Origin: Orobanche coerulescens
Lineage: Eukaryota; Streptophyta; Magnoliopsida; Lamiales; Orobanchaceae
Reading direction: 5' to 3'
DNA: 64,000 bases
Assembly (NCBI GenBank): GCA_033398695.1
Contig: CM065814.1
Coordinates: forward strand, 78,820,358 to 78,884,357
The notes below the pieces were generated by a model. That model was given only the letters and a program-made list of their open reading frames with translations, was not told the DNA's origin and did no database searches. A program made the translations under genes and the position numbers. Below are positions 42,452 to 55,165 of this stretch, piece by piece. Every line of letters begins with the position of its first letter. Within the stretch, counting starts at the first letter, position 1.

Positions 42452-43746
42452 ATCAGGATCTGGAACGAAGTAGGAAACTTGAAGCTGGGGAAGTTATGAT
42501 CACTGTCGCAAGCGGACAAAGTGTCGAGGAAACCGATATTGGATCAATCCTATTGGATTTAAAATCTAGTTTTATTTTGATGTTAGATGAAGTAGTTGTT
42601 TTGCCCAAGGGGCATAAAAACATTGTATCCATTCCAGTCTTGGACCGGAAAGGATTTTATTTCTTCATTGGCAATGGTAGTTGTAAAATTTATTTTCGAA
42701 ATAAATTTGTTGGCACAGCTACATTGTTGAATGGTTTATATCATCTGAACATGCAAAATAAAACAGCAGTGAACACTGTAACTAGGAAACGTGGCAGGCA
42801 AGATACTAATCAATCTCTTAAGTGGAACCTTAGACTTGGTCATGTTGGTGAGACCAAGGTTCAGAAAATAGAGAAAGATGGGCTTTTAAGTCCATTGGGT
42901 GTAAAACCCTATCCAACTTGTGAATCTTGCCTTAGAGGCGAAATGACTAAGTCCCCCTTCACAGGGAATTTTGAAAGGGATGCCGATAAACTTGGATTAG
43001 TACATACCGACGTTTGTGGTGCTTTAGAAGTGACCCGAGACGGATATCAATATTTCATAACGTTCACAGATGATCATACTAGGTATGGGATTGTGTACTT
43101 AATGAAACATAAATCCAAAGTCTTTACTAAATTCAAAGAATTTAAGGCCCTAGTTGAAAAACAGACTGGATGTCATATCAAAGCACTTCGGTCGGACCGA
43201 GGTAGAAAATATATGAGCACAGAGTTTGATGAGTTCCTCAAGAAACATGGAATAGTTTCACAATTCATGCCGCCAGGAACCCCACAGTTAAATTATGTTT
43301 CAGAAAGGAGAAATCGGATTTTGTTGGACATGATTCGCTCTATGTTAAATTACACTGATTTACCAATTTACCCATGGGAGTATACCTTACTAACCGCTGC
43401 CTATATCCTTAATAGATGTCCTTCCAAATCCATTCCTATCACTCCGCATGAGATGTGGAAAGGTAAGAAACCAAACCTTAATCACATAAGGATTTGGGGA
43501 TGTCCAACCTATGTCAAGAAGGTTAAGGTGGACAAACTGGAAGTGAGGTCCATCAAAGTACGTTTCATTGGATACCCAGAGGACTCGATGGGTTATCTAT
43601 TCTACATGCCAGAAGACCATAGGGTCGTTGTAGCTTTACAAGTGCACTTACTTGAGGATGAGTTCATTCAGGAAGGTGGCTCGAGTATAAATATCTCTTT
43701 GGAAGAGTATAATGAAAGTCCTAAGGAGAGATCTGATCAGGGATGA
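42446..43746 (+). pseudogene. Copia B protease remainder and integrase
   Basis: After the frameshift the frame continues with LEAGEVMITVASGQ, then the GAG-pre-integrase segment (WNLRLGHVGETKV, CESCLRGEMTKSPF). The integrase core has LVHTDVCGAL (first Asp, near 43005), SDRGRKYMSTEF (second Asp, near 43195) and a third acidic position near 43305 in NYVSERRNRILLDM. PYEMWKGKKP-like PHEMWKGKKPNL and GCPTYVKK follow. The frame stops at 43744-43746. The integrase is nearly complete but detached from gag. Confidence 0.85.
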
Positions 43747-44878
43747 GGAACCAAACCTATTGTAACACAACCTCCACTTCGAAGGTCAGATAAGGTGTCT
43801 CACTTACCTAAGAGGTATGAATATACACATGTCGAGGAACTAGGTATCCACGATGCACCTGATAGCTGTGAGGACAACCCCTTCGATTTGATGAAGCAGT
43901 CAGAGGACTTTGACTTCGTGCAAGATGAGGAGCAACCATGTGTTTACAAAAGGGTCAGTGGGAGCAACATTGCGTTCTTAGTACTATATGTAGATGATAT
44001 TCTACTTATAGGAAATAACGTATCAATGCTCAGCACTGAGAAGGCTTGGCTTTCTAAAACGTTCTCTATGAAAGACTTGGGAGAAGCTTCCTATATTCTA
44101 GGGATATGTCTTTATAGATATAGACCGCGAAGAATTATAGGACTTTTCCAAGCCCTCTATATAGATAAAATCCTGAGAAGATTCAAGATGGATGAATCTA
44201 AAAGATGTTTCCTTGCCATGCGACATGGAATTCATCTCACCACAAAATGTGTCCTCAAAGTGAGGAAGACAAGAGAGAGATGGGTAAGGTACCCTATGCC
44301 TCGGAAGTGGGTGGCCTCATGTACACTATATAGTGTATGATACCGAACTTAGACTACACTGTGAGTATGGTAAGCCGATTTCAAGCAAACCCGGGAAGGG
44401 AACACTGGACTGCCGTCAAGAACATTCTTAAGTACTTGATAAGAACTAGAGATATGGTTCTTACTTACAGTGGTGGAGAAGATCCAAGCAAACCGCTACT
44501 GCAGATTCCACCTGCCAAGCAGAGTACCAAGCTGCCTCAGAGGCTAGCAAAGAAGAATTTTGAATGCAGAAGTTTGTGCAAGAACTTCAAGTGGTGCCTA
44601 ATGCGGAGCTGTCTATATCACTATTCTATGATAATGATATAGCTGTCGCCCAAGCCAAGGAGCATAGGGCTCACCACAACACCAAGCATATAGAGAGAAA
44701 GTACCACATCGTTAGAGAGATGGTTGATAAATGATATGTTTCGTTGCAAAGAGTAGGCTCAGAAGACAATGTCTCTGACCTGCTGACTAAGCAAATATCT
44801 CATGCCGTCTTGGAAAGACATCTGAAAAACATTGGTATTGGATACCATGATGTGTGGCATTGAGTGCAAGTGGGATAT
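43747..44878 (+). pseudogene. Copia B RT C-terminal half and RNase H remnant, internally deleted
   Basis: The sequence passes from the linker (LPKRYEYTHVEE, DSCEDNPFDLMKQ) directly to FVQDEEQPCVYKR and YVDDILLIGN (near 43990). The usual N-terminal RT blocks (such as KARLVAKG and WQMDVKTAFLNG) are missing, so a deletion of several hundred bases removed half the polymerase. KDLGEASYILGI, then RNase H pieces (NPGREHWTAVK, KHIERKYHIVRE, VSDLLTKQ) follow in changing frames with stops at 44338 and 44640. A purine-rich tract (GAGTGCAAGTGGGAT) precedes the 3' LTR. Confidence 0.85.
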
Positions 44879-46762
44879 TGTTATGAATACGCCCTCGAAT
44901 GCCACTCAGGGGATGAGAGAGTAGGGGCATTGTACTTGTAATTATGGAATAATTAATAAAAAGGCAAAACTATTCATTCACTGTTTATTGCATTTCAAAT
45001 GTATTCTTGATTTGGTAAACATTGAAATGAAGTCTATGTAAATAAATTGAACATTCCATTCTCGTTATGGGATAAGAGAAAAAGCACTGGAAGTGTTTAA
45101 AGTTTATTTACGTAAATCGTTCGCAAGTCAATAAACTTAAATGAGCATTAAGTTTTAATAAGACTTGTATAACTGATGCTAGGACGTGTGCACATCTTGA
45201 TAGCATAGTTATTAAGTATATTAGTGGGACCAGTATACTCGAACATGACTCATACTCGATTCAGTCACACGGTATTCACTCTCGGAGAGTCGATGACGAA
45301 TTGAAAAGTTGTGATAGTATACGTGGACCTTTGGCTTGAGGGTTCAGTAGAAGATGTGCCTGTGACGTTCAGTTTGTCATTAGAGTAGCTAGACTCATTT
45401 GCTTAATTGCTGAATCGACCACGAAGTGCGGACTATATGGGCAGGTAGCAGTCTTTACTGTATGCCAAGAAAGGATTCTATCTCCTGTTAGTGAGCAGGC
45501 GAATGTCCTATACGGTTAATGGCATATAAGATCATAAGTCTTTGGCCAAAGCATTCTGATATATTCGTATTAGATACACTATTAATCAGTTGGTCTTGAT
45601 TTGCATTAACACATGTATAGAGTCTAGTCAACAGTAAGGTTTGACTTTATTGTGACCCGAAGACTTGACCGGGACAACTGATGAAGGGTTTATACGTATA
45701 TATTATTCACGACATAATAGTTCTGGAATGATCCCTTCATTCTTTCTCAGTCGGGGTTTACAGTGCGGCCCGCTAGGCTGGCTAAGTGCTGCCCGCACTC
45801 ATTGGTTCCTCCCAATGCTAGTTGAGACGAACCTATGGAGTCGCGCATCGGGAGCGTTGACGAATAAATGTGAATTTATTATCTCTCTATTAATATTAGA
45901 TATTGGATATCTAAATTATGATTTATTGGATAAATCAAATAGCGGTCTTATGAATTAAAATTAAGTTACCGGGTAATTAATTTAATTCATAAATTATATT
46001 TCTTAGAGAAATATATTTGTATTTGAAATAATTAATTAATTAGATAAATTAATTAATATAAATACATTGAATATTAAACGGAGTGTATTTAACGGAGTCG
46101 TTTGACGAACGTCCGGTACACGAGCCGAGTGACTCGGCTCGTTTCTAGGAAACTTCCTATATGGGCCGCCCGCCTTCCCCACCTCACATGAATTTAGTTC
46201 AAACTTGCATGTTGTATGTGTTGTCATGTTTTGTAGTAATAATGTTGAGATTCTTTTCTCACATGATTAATACATGATGTGATGTTATTATATGTGATAT
46301 AATAACCAACTCTACTATGTAGAACGTGAATTCATAACACATATCACATTCTTGCAAAGAGGGCAGCCGTGAGTTTAGTGAGGAGGGGAAGAATAATTTT
46401 TCTTAAGTTATTTTTCATCTTAGAGTTGAAAGAAATTCAAGAAAAATTAAGAGAGAGAAAATTCCTACAACACTTCCTAGTCGTGTTCTTCATAGAACGA
46501 AGTTTTGTAGATTTTTCCGGACAACTTCCGACGCATGTGAAGTAGAGGCTTCGAATTTCTGTGCTTGGAACGAAGGGATTTCGTGTTCGGGATGGGGTTC
46601 ATGATCGTCATCCATATTTACGAAGATTTACTTCAAAGGCTTCAAGGGTATGATCTTCATCTTCGTATTTATATTTTCGTATATACGTTACTTGATCGAT
46701 CCTGTTTGGGATTCGTTTTTATTTTCCGATGCGTATTTCGTTTTAGTTTCAGAATCCCAACA
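44879..46762 (+). repeat. 3' LTR of copia B, without hAT
   Basis: 1884 bp, TGTTATGAATACGCCC to AATCCCAACA, followed by target duplication GTCTT. It carries the empty hAT target GTTGTCAT at 46220-46227, which proves the position of the hAT insertion in the other LTR. Confidence 0.93.
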
Positions 46763-46767
46763 GTCTT

Positions 46768-48103
46768 GACATCCATTTGCTAAATCTCCAGATCCAAATG
46801 CGCAGCTATAGCTAAAAGAATCCAGATTGAATTAAGCATGGCTACCGGCGAAAAGGTTTCATCATAATCGATACCCTCTTTCTGAGTGTAACCTTATGCA
46901 ACAAGCCTCGCTTTGAAAGTTTCAACCTTCCCATCATCTCATTTCTTTCGCTTGTAGACCCATTTACTCCGAATGGCTTGTATACCATCAGGTAGCTCTA
47001 CTATCTCCTACACTTGATTTGAATCCATAGATCCCATTTCTGATTCCATTGCTACTTGCTAGGAGTCAGCATCTTTATCTTGGATTGCCTCCTTGTAGGT
47101 CCAGGGATCTGATTCATCTTTGTCTGGGATTGAGTCCGAAGACTTTCCCATGCCTATGAATTGTTCCGACTGACGAACAACCCTCCCACTACGACGAGGC
47201 AAATCCTGAGTTGGTGTAAAAGTCTCAGAATCGACACGTGGTGCAGTGTTAGTTGGCGCTTGTACGATTAGTATAGATGGAGTCTTGCCCCTCAGCTCTT
47301 CCAGAATTATCTCGCTCTTGGGCTTGTGACTAATCATATAATTCTCTTCCAGGAATCGGGCATTAGTGCTAACAATGACCTTCTGATCCTCGAGACTATA
47401 GAACAAGCCACCCTTTGTTCCCTTACGATATCCTACAAATACATGCACTTCTGTACGAGATGTCAACTGATCATCTTCCTTATTCAGCACATGTACTGGA
47501 GTATCCCAAATCCAAACATATCCTAGACTGGGCTTACACCCACTCTACAGTTCTGTGGGTGTTTCGGGAACTGATTTCGAAGGCACCAGGTTTAGAATGT
47601 ACGCTGTTGTTTCTAAGGCGTATCCCAAAATGAAATAGGTAAATATGAATAACTCATCATTGACCTAACCATTTCTAAACGAGTCCTATTTCTTCTTTCA
47701 GCCACACCATTTTGTTGTGGAGTTCCTGGCGCGGTCAGCTGGGACGAAATTCCCTCATTCTCCAAGAAATCCAAAAACTCTCCACTAAGGTATTCGCCAC
47801 CACCATCAGATCGTAGTGACTTGATACTCTTCCCATGATGTTTATCCGTTTCAGCCTTGAAGTCTCTGAACTTGTCAAAGGCTTCAGACTTACGTCACAT
47901 CAAATAGATGTATCCATATCTCCAATAATCATCTATAAATGTGATGAAGTATTCGAAACACCCCTAGACTGGATATTCATTGGACCACATACATCCGTAT
48001 GAACCAATCCTAATACATTCTGAGCACGGTTTCCCTTGGTTTTAAAAACCCTTTTGGTCATCTTACCTTCCAGACAGGATTCACAAATTGGAAATGACTC
48101 AAC
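46768..48103 (-). pseudogene. Copia A integrase, C-terminal region and RT start
   Basis: On the minus strand the pre-integrase segment runs into a broken integrase core (48100-47600; CESCLEGKMTK and NGVAERRN-like segments are visible with stops). The open frame 47490-47059 holds the integrase C-terminus (VHVFVGYRKGTKGGLFYS) and the acidic linker with PRRSGRVVRQ. The RT N-terminus follows (RKWVYKRK-like and the WQMDVKT motif at about 46790) and is cut by copia B at 46767. Confidence 0.75.
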
Positions 48104-49464
48104 TTAGAGATCATCCAATGTGCCATCATCTACCAATCTTTGAATCCTCCCAAGGTTTACATGCCCTAACCGTAAATGGCACAGATATGTTTGGTTTATG
48201 CTTGCAGGTTCTTTTCTCTTTTTAGGTTTAGACAAAGAGTTAAGTGATTTATGCATATGAGTTTGTGCAGTATTAAAGACATATAGTCCATCATTAAAAA
48301 TACCTTTGCAAATATATTCACCATTTATTTTCCTAATAATGGCATCATCATCAAAAGAAACTGAATAACCAACGCATTTTAATTTAGAAACCGAAATTAA
48401 ATTCATTCTAAAATTTGGTACTAATGATACATTATTGAGGACTAATAATTTATCATTAATCTTCAACTGCACGACTCCCACTGCAACAGCCATAAGCCTG
48501 GAATAATCGCCCCAGTTGATGGTAATCTCGCCCACACTAAGCTGCTTGGTTATCTGAAAACCATGCGAGTCAAATAAAGAATGATCAGTGGAGCCTGAAT
48601 CAACTATCCACGAAGTGAAAGAACAAACTACCAAACATGCTTTGACTACTAGTGCACGAGACATACCTTTCTTAAGAGCAGGGCAGTCCGCTTTAAAATG
48701 TCCTTGCTGACCGCACTTGTAGCACTTTCCCTTTGGCTTTTTTTTCGCCTCGGGGTGAGGAGCCTTGATTTTCACCTTGAGGATTGCCACTTACTTCTGG
48801 ACAACCTGCTTTTTCTTCTTTCCCCATTTGGGTTTAGAAGAAGTAGCACCGGTTGCCGCAAGAATCTGATAATAATCTTGTTAAGAGACCTTCAACAGAT
48901 TGAAGCACTGTCAGCAGTTCTTCCAAAGTATATGTCCTACGGTTCATATTGTAGTTAAGGAGAAACTGCTCAAAGTATCTTGGTAAGCTGCTTAAGATAA
49001 TATCGACCTGCGTTTCTGCATCGATAGTAGCCCCCAGTATGCTCAGTTCGTTCAAATGAGACATCAATTTTAGAACATGATCCCTTATTGGGGTCCCTTC
49101 AGACATTTGGGTTGTCATCAACACCCTCATTACATTTTGTCTAGCCGCCTGGTTCTGATGACCAAACATCTTGGTGGGACTTTTCATCATTTCTGCGGCC
49201 GAGCCCATCGTCTGATGCTGTAATACATTTGTCACTGAAGCCAAAATGTAACAGCGAGCCATCTCATCAGACTTCTTCCATTTTCGAAATTCATCCAACT
49301 CTCCAGGAGTGGCATTCGGTTGGATCCATAGGGCTCTCCTCAGTTAAGACAAATTTATGTCCCTCAGCAGTCACGACAATGTCAAGATTTCTTTTCCAAT
49401 CGGCAAAGTTAGTGCCATCGAGTTTATTTTCTTTGAGAATAACAGCTAGTGGATTGAAAGACAT
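48104..49464 (-). pseudogene. Copia A gag, protease and pre-integrase
   Basis: Start ATG at 49464-49462 (MSFNPLAVIL). A frame change near 49310 leads to the 154-codon frame 49298-48834 (MTTQMSEGTPIRDHVLKLMSHLNELSILG). A stop near 48790 precedes the next frame (48790-48104), with zinc knuckle CYKCGQQGHFKADC, protease WIVDSGSTDHS (near 48605) and the pre-integrase LCHLRLGHVNLGRI. All blocks are in the expected order, but not in one frame. Confidence 0.85.
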
Positions 49465-50424
49465 CTAAGATAAAGATTAAAAACATCCATCACATAATGC
49501 ATAGAAAAATATATCGAAAACCCTCAAAACACAATATATATGCTAGCAACCAACACCTCGAAAAATCCGCATATGCAAGCCACGATCGTGTGGACGTTTA
49601 TACACACATTTTTCAAGTAGAGTTTTACGTCTTTAATTTTACTATCTAGTCAACTTACGTTATGACAAGTAAAATTAATAGTTGGTTCCTCTTGGTTATG
49701 TATTAATTAACATAGATTCCGATATGGAGCTTATTAATTAATACACCTAAGTGAACACCATAATTTAACATCCTTAAAATATTATCTTTTAAATAATAGT
49801 CCTACATATGGAGAGGTCCTATCATAAAAAGTAGTAATATTTACCTTATGTTATCCTTTTGAAATTTAAAACTAGTGAACCTATAATTAGCACGTCCGAT
49901 ATGGAGGAAGACCCTAATTTCAACGCGCATGCTAATTACTTCACAATTTAAATTAATTATGGAGGCCAATTTGATTTTAAAAAAATCAATTTAGTCACTT
50001 AGTTATTTTAACCTTAAGGTTTTTAATTTTCTCGTCCTAATATGTAAAAAATATATCACGCATATATTCATACATGCCATACATCAAAACAATATAAACC
50101 AAAATTAAAGTATGGATAATTAAATTATCCAATTATCATGGTCTTCTTCCTTGAGTTGAACCCGAGAAATCTTTGAATCGATCTCTCCCACTGAATCAAG
50201 CATCTCGTCACTCCTCCCCGGCCGGCCGTGGATTTCCAAAATTAAAATTTCACTTTATGCAAAATTAATTACAGAATTTTTTTTAATTTTAAATCCCGGC
50301 TCTCCAGCGGACGCAACGAACGGCGGCGAAACGGACCGGACCAAAAACGCAACGAACACCGGTTGCCGCAAGAATCTGATGATACTCACTAATAGGATGA
50401 TTGATGAGAACATTGAGATAGGAG
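49465..50424 (-). other. Copia A 5' leader, truncated; junction with F
   Basis: AT-rich, without a gene. The expected primer site and 5' LTR are missing. At 50357-50380 a 24-bp exact copy of gag sequence 48847-48870 occurs next to the break. Sequence from about 50425 belongs to chromovirus F. Confidence 0.6.
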
Positions 50425-51412
50425 GAAGAGAATCGAGGGTCTATTCGATCAGTTGAGGGAAGCCGGAACCTTTTTGAAGATTGATTTGAGGTCGGGGTAC
50501 CATCAACTGAAGATTAGGGAGTGTGACATTTCCAAGATGGCATTCAGGACCCGATATGGGCATTTTGAATTTGTAGTGATGCCTTTTGGTCTAAGTAATG
50601 CACCTGCAGGCTTTAGGGATTTAATGAACAGGGTGTTCCAACCTTGCTTGTATAAGTTCGTGGTCATCTTCATAGATGACATCTTGGTGTATTCTAAGGA
50701 CAAGGAACAACACCAAGAGCATTTGAGAGTTACATTAGAGACACTTCACAAGGAGAAGTTGTATGCCAAGTTCAAAGAATGTGAGTTTTGGTTAAACAAA
50801 GTTGGATTTCTTGGTCATGTGGTGACTTCTAAAGGAATTGAGGTAGATCCCGACAAGGTTGTAGCAGTGAGTAGTTGGGGAGTACCCAAGAATGCGAGTG
50901 AAGTTCGCAGCTTTCTGGGCTTTGCTGGCTATTATAGAAGAGTTATCAAAGGATTTTTGAAAATCGCCACTCCTATGACCCAATTAACAAAGAAAGGCGT
51001 GAGGTTCGAATGGAGTGAGAGGTGCGAGGAAAGTTTTCAAGAGTTGAAAATGATACTAACCTCAGCACCAGTATTAACGATTCCTGATCCGACAGAAGAC
51101 TTTGTTATTCATAGTGATGCCTCAAAGCAGGAGTTGGGTTGTGTTCTGATGCAGCATGGTAAAGTAGTGGCATATGCATCGAGACAACTTAAACCATACG
51201 AGTTGAACTATCCAACGCATGATCAGGAGTTGGCTGCTGTAGTACATGCGTTGAAAATTTGGCGTCACTATCTCTACGGAGGGAAGTGTGAGATATATAT
51301 AGACCATAGAAGTCTGAAGTATCTTTTCATACAGATGGACCCTACTGAGGCAAAGGAGATGGTTAGAATTGGTGAAGGACTACGATTGTACCATTCATTA
51401 CCATTCGGGTAA
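50425..51412 (+). pseudogene. F reverse transcriptase and RNase H
   Basis: RT blocks: [42 protein letters not shown] (catalytic, near 50672), FLGHVV, and [10 protein letters not shown] (near 50920). RNase H of the Ty3 type follows: [17 protein letters not shown] (near 51110), [24 protein letters not shown], and DHRSLKYLF (near 51302). A frameshift near 51335 ends the frame before the connection VVADAL (near 51420). The N-terminal RT is cut off, so the gene cannot be active. Confidence 0.88.
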
Positions 51413-52464
51413 GGCTAATGTGGTAGCCGATGCCTTGTGTCGAAAGACAAGAGCAAGTTAGCTTGCTTGACCGATCATGAGAGTTTGATAAAGGAGTTCT
51501 CCCAATTGAGTATTGAGGTAGTTGAGTCTTCAAAGAGTTCGAAAGAATCCTATCATCTTTGGTCTTGCAACCAAACTTGAGGGATATGATTAAGGATGCT
51601 CAACCACATGATAAGTTCTTGTGCAAGATGAAAGATCGAGCACGATATAGAAGTATTGAGAAATTCATCGTTGCTGCAGACGACATTTTGACTTACGATG
51701 GGAGGTTGTGTGTTCCTAAGGATCAATCCCTTAGGAAGCAAATTCTTGCAGTAGCTCACAACGCACCATACTCCGTTCACCCGGGAGGTACAAAGATGTA
51801 CCACGACCTGAAGAAGTCCTTTTGGTGGAGAGGAATGAAATGGGACATTGATGTATTTGTGGAGAGGTGTATGATATGTCCGAAGGTGAAGGCAGAACAC
51901 CAATCGTCAGGAGGTTTACTTCAACCGTTGGAAATCCCAGAATGGAAATGGGAGCATATCACAATGGATTTCGTGGTTGGTCTGCCCCGAATCGTGAGGA
52001 CGAACGATGCTCTCTGGGTGATAGTAGATCATTTGATGAAGTCATCTCATTTTCTATATGTGAGGATGACTTATAGAATGGAACAATATGCGAAGATTTA
52101 TATTCGAGAGATTGTGATGTTACATGGTGTTCCAATGTCGATTGTCTCAGATAAAGATCCACGATTTACGTCGAAATTTCAGAAATGTCTGCAAAGTGCA
52201 TTGGGCACCAAGTTAAAGTTCAGTACTACATATCATCCTCAAACCGATGGTCAATCTGAACGGACTATCAAGACACTTGAAGATTTATTGAGGGCGTGTG
52301 CTCTTGATACTGGTGAGAATTGGGAAAATATTTTGCCATTAAAGACTTTGCTTATAACAACAGTTACCAAGCGACTATACAAATGGCCCCATATGAGGCT
52401 CTGTATGGAAGGAAATGTCAATCTCCTCGTTATTGGAGTGAGGTTGGAGAAGGAAATATTTTAG
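51413..52464 (+). pseudogene. F integrase, zinc-binding and catalytic parts
   Basis: The integrase joins element DNA to the chromosome. The zinc-binding HHCC motif is at about 51778-51900 (HPGGTKMYHDLK...CMICPKVKAEH). The core shows TMDFVVGLP (first Asp, near 51964), IVSDKDPRFTSKF (second Asp, near 52140) and QSERTIKTLEDLLRAC (Glu, near 52255). The frame shifts near 52325, and the C-terminal part continues in the next frame. Confidence 0.87.
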
Positions 52465-53030
52465 GTCCAGAATTGGTCAGAGAGACTGTAGAGAAGATAG
52501 CCGAAATCAGAAGTAGAATTAAGACTGCCCAGGATCGGCAGAAGTCTTCAGCTGATAAACGAAGGAAAGATATCCAATTTGAGATTGGAGAAAAGGTGTT
52601 CGTAAAGGTAGCGCCGATGAAAGGAGTGATACAATTCGGTAAAAAGGGAAAGCTACAACCTTGTTATATCGGACCTTTTGAGATTTTTTGTCGTCTTGGT
52701 GATCTTGCTTATAGTTTGGCACTGCCGTTGGAGTTATCAGGAGTGCACAATGTCTTTCACGTCTCCATGCTGAGAAAATACGTACATGATCCTGGCCATG
52801 TATGCAATTTCAAAGAGTTGCATGTAGCCAAGAACCTAACTTATGAGGAAGTACCTACAGCTGTTTTGGAGCGTAAGGTATATCGGTTGCGAAACAGAGA
52901 GGTTACACTGGTGAAAGTTCAATGGAGTCGTCATGGGCCGAATGAAGCGACTTGGGAATGTGAAGAAGAGATTCGTTCTAAGTATCCGACATTCGCCATT
53001 GAAAGTACATGGTTTAATTTTCGAGGATGA
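52320..53030 (+). pseudogene. F integrase C-terminus with chromodomain
   Basis: AYNNSYQATIQMAPYEALYGR begins the part after the frameshift. The GPFEIFCRLGDLAYSLALP and NVFHVSMLRKYV segments form the integrase C-terminal domain. The chromodomain is at about 52860-52995 (VKVQWSRHGPNEATWECEEEIRSKYP), the hallmark of chromoviruses, thought to steer insertion to particular chromatin. It ends FRG at 53030, just before the purine tract AAGAGGGGTAGG. Confidence 0.87.
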
Positions 53031-54663
53031 AAATGCATTTAAGAGGGGTAGGTTGTGACGCCCCGATTTTCGAACATGCAATTATTTTATAATTTATAGA
53101 AAGCGCATGAATATTTTAAATGTCCAACAATTTATTTATGAATTTTATTCTATTTATTAAATAAGGTCCAATTTTTCCTTATTCGCATATCATGATTGTA
53201 GTTTATGCACCAAGAGTCAAAATTTAAGCAATATTAAATGTTACCAAAAGATTTTACAAGCTAAATAATAATATTATTTATTATTATTATTAATATTATT
53301 ATTATAATTATTTATTTAGCCCAATTATTATTCATTTTCATTATTGCGCCCATATTAATTTTGTGGCCTAAGTTCTTTTACTAGTCCAACTAAATGAGTT
53401 GGACCAAGCCATTTTCCTAGCCCAATTAAAAATATACTCTAAACCTAACTCCAACAGTATAAATATATTTTATACTGCATCCATTACACTGAATACACAA
53501 TACTTCTCCCTTCCTCCTACAAATCATTCCAGCCGCCAATTCTGCCTTCTCATCCGTCTCACTTTCTCCAGCAAAGATAAGTTATCCCCCTTCTCATCGT
53601 GTAGATACCGTCCTTAATTTTGTGTACTTAATCTCTGTATGTGTTAATCCTTCACACCAAAATCAAAACCATCGCCATCGATTCTGCACTGCCAACCACG
53701 ACTTCACCAAATCCCAGCCTTACACTAGAAGATTTCCTTCCCCAACTCCAGATATAAATTTCCCAAATTCATCTCACGACCCTTTCAAATTTGAATCAGA
53801 AATTTCACACACAAGAAGAACTGAACCAAAGATCCACCCTCAAACCCATAAACCCAAACGGGTTTGCTAAATTCGACCCAGATCGGAGAAATCAAACCTG
53901 AAACTCAGGACAGAGCTTTATTCTTTATGCCCGAAATCAAATCCCAAACCCATAACAATTGTAATCCCATTTCTTCGGCATTCTTGATCAATTTTTGCGC
54001 GAACATGAAATCACAGTGAACATATTGACCACCAGCAGGAAACCATATGCAGATCTCATCACCCCCAAATTCAGATTTGCTCAGCCATCTCTTTATATTT
54101 GGAACAGAAAATCGTTCGAACCCCGAACCACCAAAACCCCAGCCCATGTCGACCAAACCCACATCTGTCGGCCCGAACACATGGAAACCAGCTCCACAGG
54201 CGAACCACGACAGCCATGAGCAGTCCGAATCATTCCTCCCGATTTTTCAAATTCCAATTTCAGAGTATTAAATCGAGCCCAGGATTGAAACTTCATTTTG
54301 GCCCGAATCTCCGAATCATCTCCCACCTTTGATTTCGATTTCGAGATGTTCGTGTGTGTGCATCTGACTGTGTGTATGTGTTTCGGTCGTGTGTGTGCGT
54401 CTGACTGTGTGTGTGTGTATTTTGATCGTGTGTGTGTGAGTGTGTGTTTTTCTGCAAGTCACGGCAGGGAGGAACGAGAGAGATGAGGGGAGGGTTTTTA
54501 TACCCTTATTTTCAGTGAATTTCCACCCCAGCCACAATCTTTTGAACTTTATCAAAGTGGCCCCAAGCCTTTTTCCAGTCTTTTAATTTCAGTCAACTCA
54601 GTCTTCAATTTTCTCAAATTAACTCCAGTTTAGTTATAATTTCTTCCAACTTCAGCCAAATAG

Positions 54664-54685
54664 TGAGAGAGAGAGAGAGAGAGAG
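54664..54685 (+). repeat. GA microsatellite
   Basis: Eleven GA units without interruption. Confidence 0.95.
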
Positions 54686-55165
54686 TTTCGGTCGAGGGAA
54701 AAGTATTGAGTGCCTATGCTGACTTATATGTTAATAAGGGATTTGTATATCCTTTACTTCTTGGCCATATTCATTTCAATCCACCTTTTTGAAGTTTATT
54801 CAATTCTGCCCCTAGATTTTCAATTCCTTTCAATTTGACCCATTCAAATTGCCATGTATTCAATTTCAGTCCCTCAATTTTCTCAATCCTTTTAATTTGA
54901 ACCCCAGCCAGATTCAATATTTTAAAAATCAGACCTCATTTACTCAATATATATTCAATAATTTATATTAATTTATTTTAGATGCTATATTAATATTAGA
55001 ATTTAATTGCTATTTTAGGAGACAAGGACTTGGATCCTATGATTTGAATTGCATTCACGTCTCAATTTTCAAGGATCATCATCGTATTTTGCGGTGGGGA
55101 TTTTACGCTTGCTTTATTTAATGCATGATGTTACTTGTATATATGCTTGTTTCTTGCCAAATATT

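Larger units (their letters stand above)
26116..46762 (+). mobile_element. Copia B, inserted in copia A and itself interrupted
   Basis: The target duplication GTCTT is at 26111-26115 and 46763-46767. The 5' LTR is 26116-39833 including a hAT insertion; internal region 39834-44878; 3' LTR 44879-46762. Without the hAT and element D it is about 8.8 kb. The internal region has a primer site, a 1.7-kb leader, gag, protease, integrase and a deleted RT. The first 170 bases of the two LTRs differ at about 10 sites, mostly transitions, suggesting a moderately old insertion. Confidence 0.92.

Noticed and set aside
53622..54332. Several short frames in the F LTR (53622-53870, 53995-54219, 54099-54332)
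   Set aside because: Overlapping frames on both strands without domains, within an LTR.
54349..54450. GT-rich tract as a regulatory element
   Set aside because: Imperfect microsatellite in an LTR; nothing else supports function.
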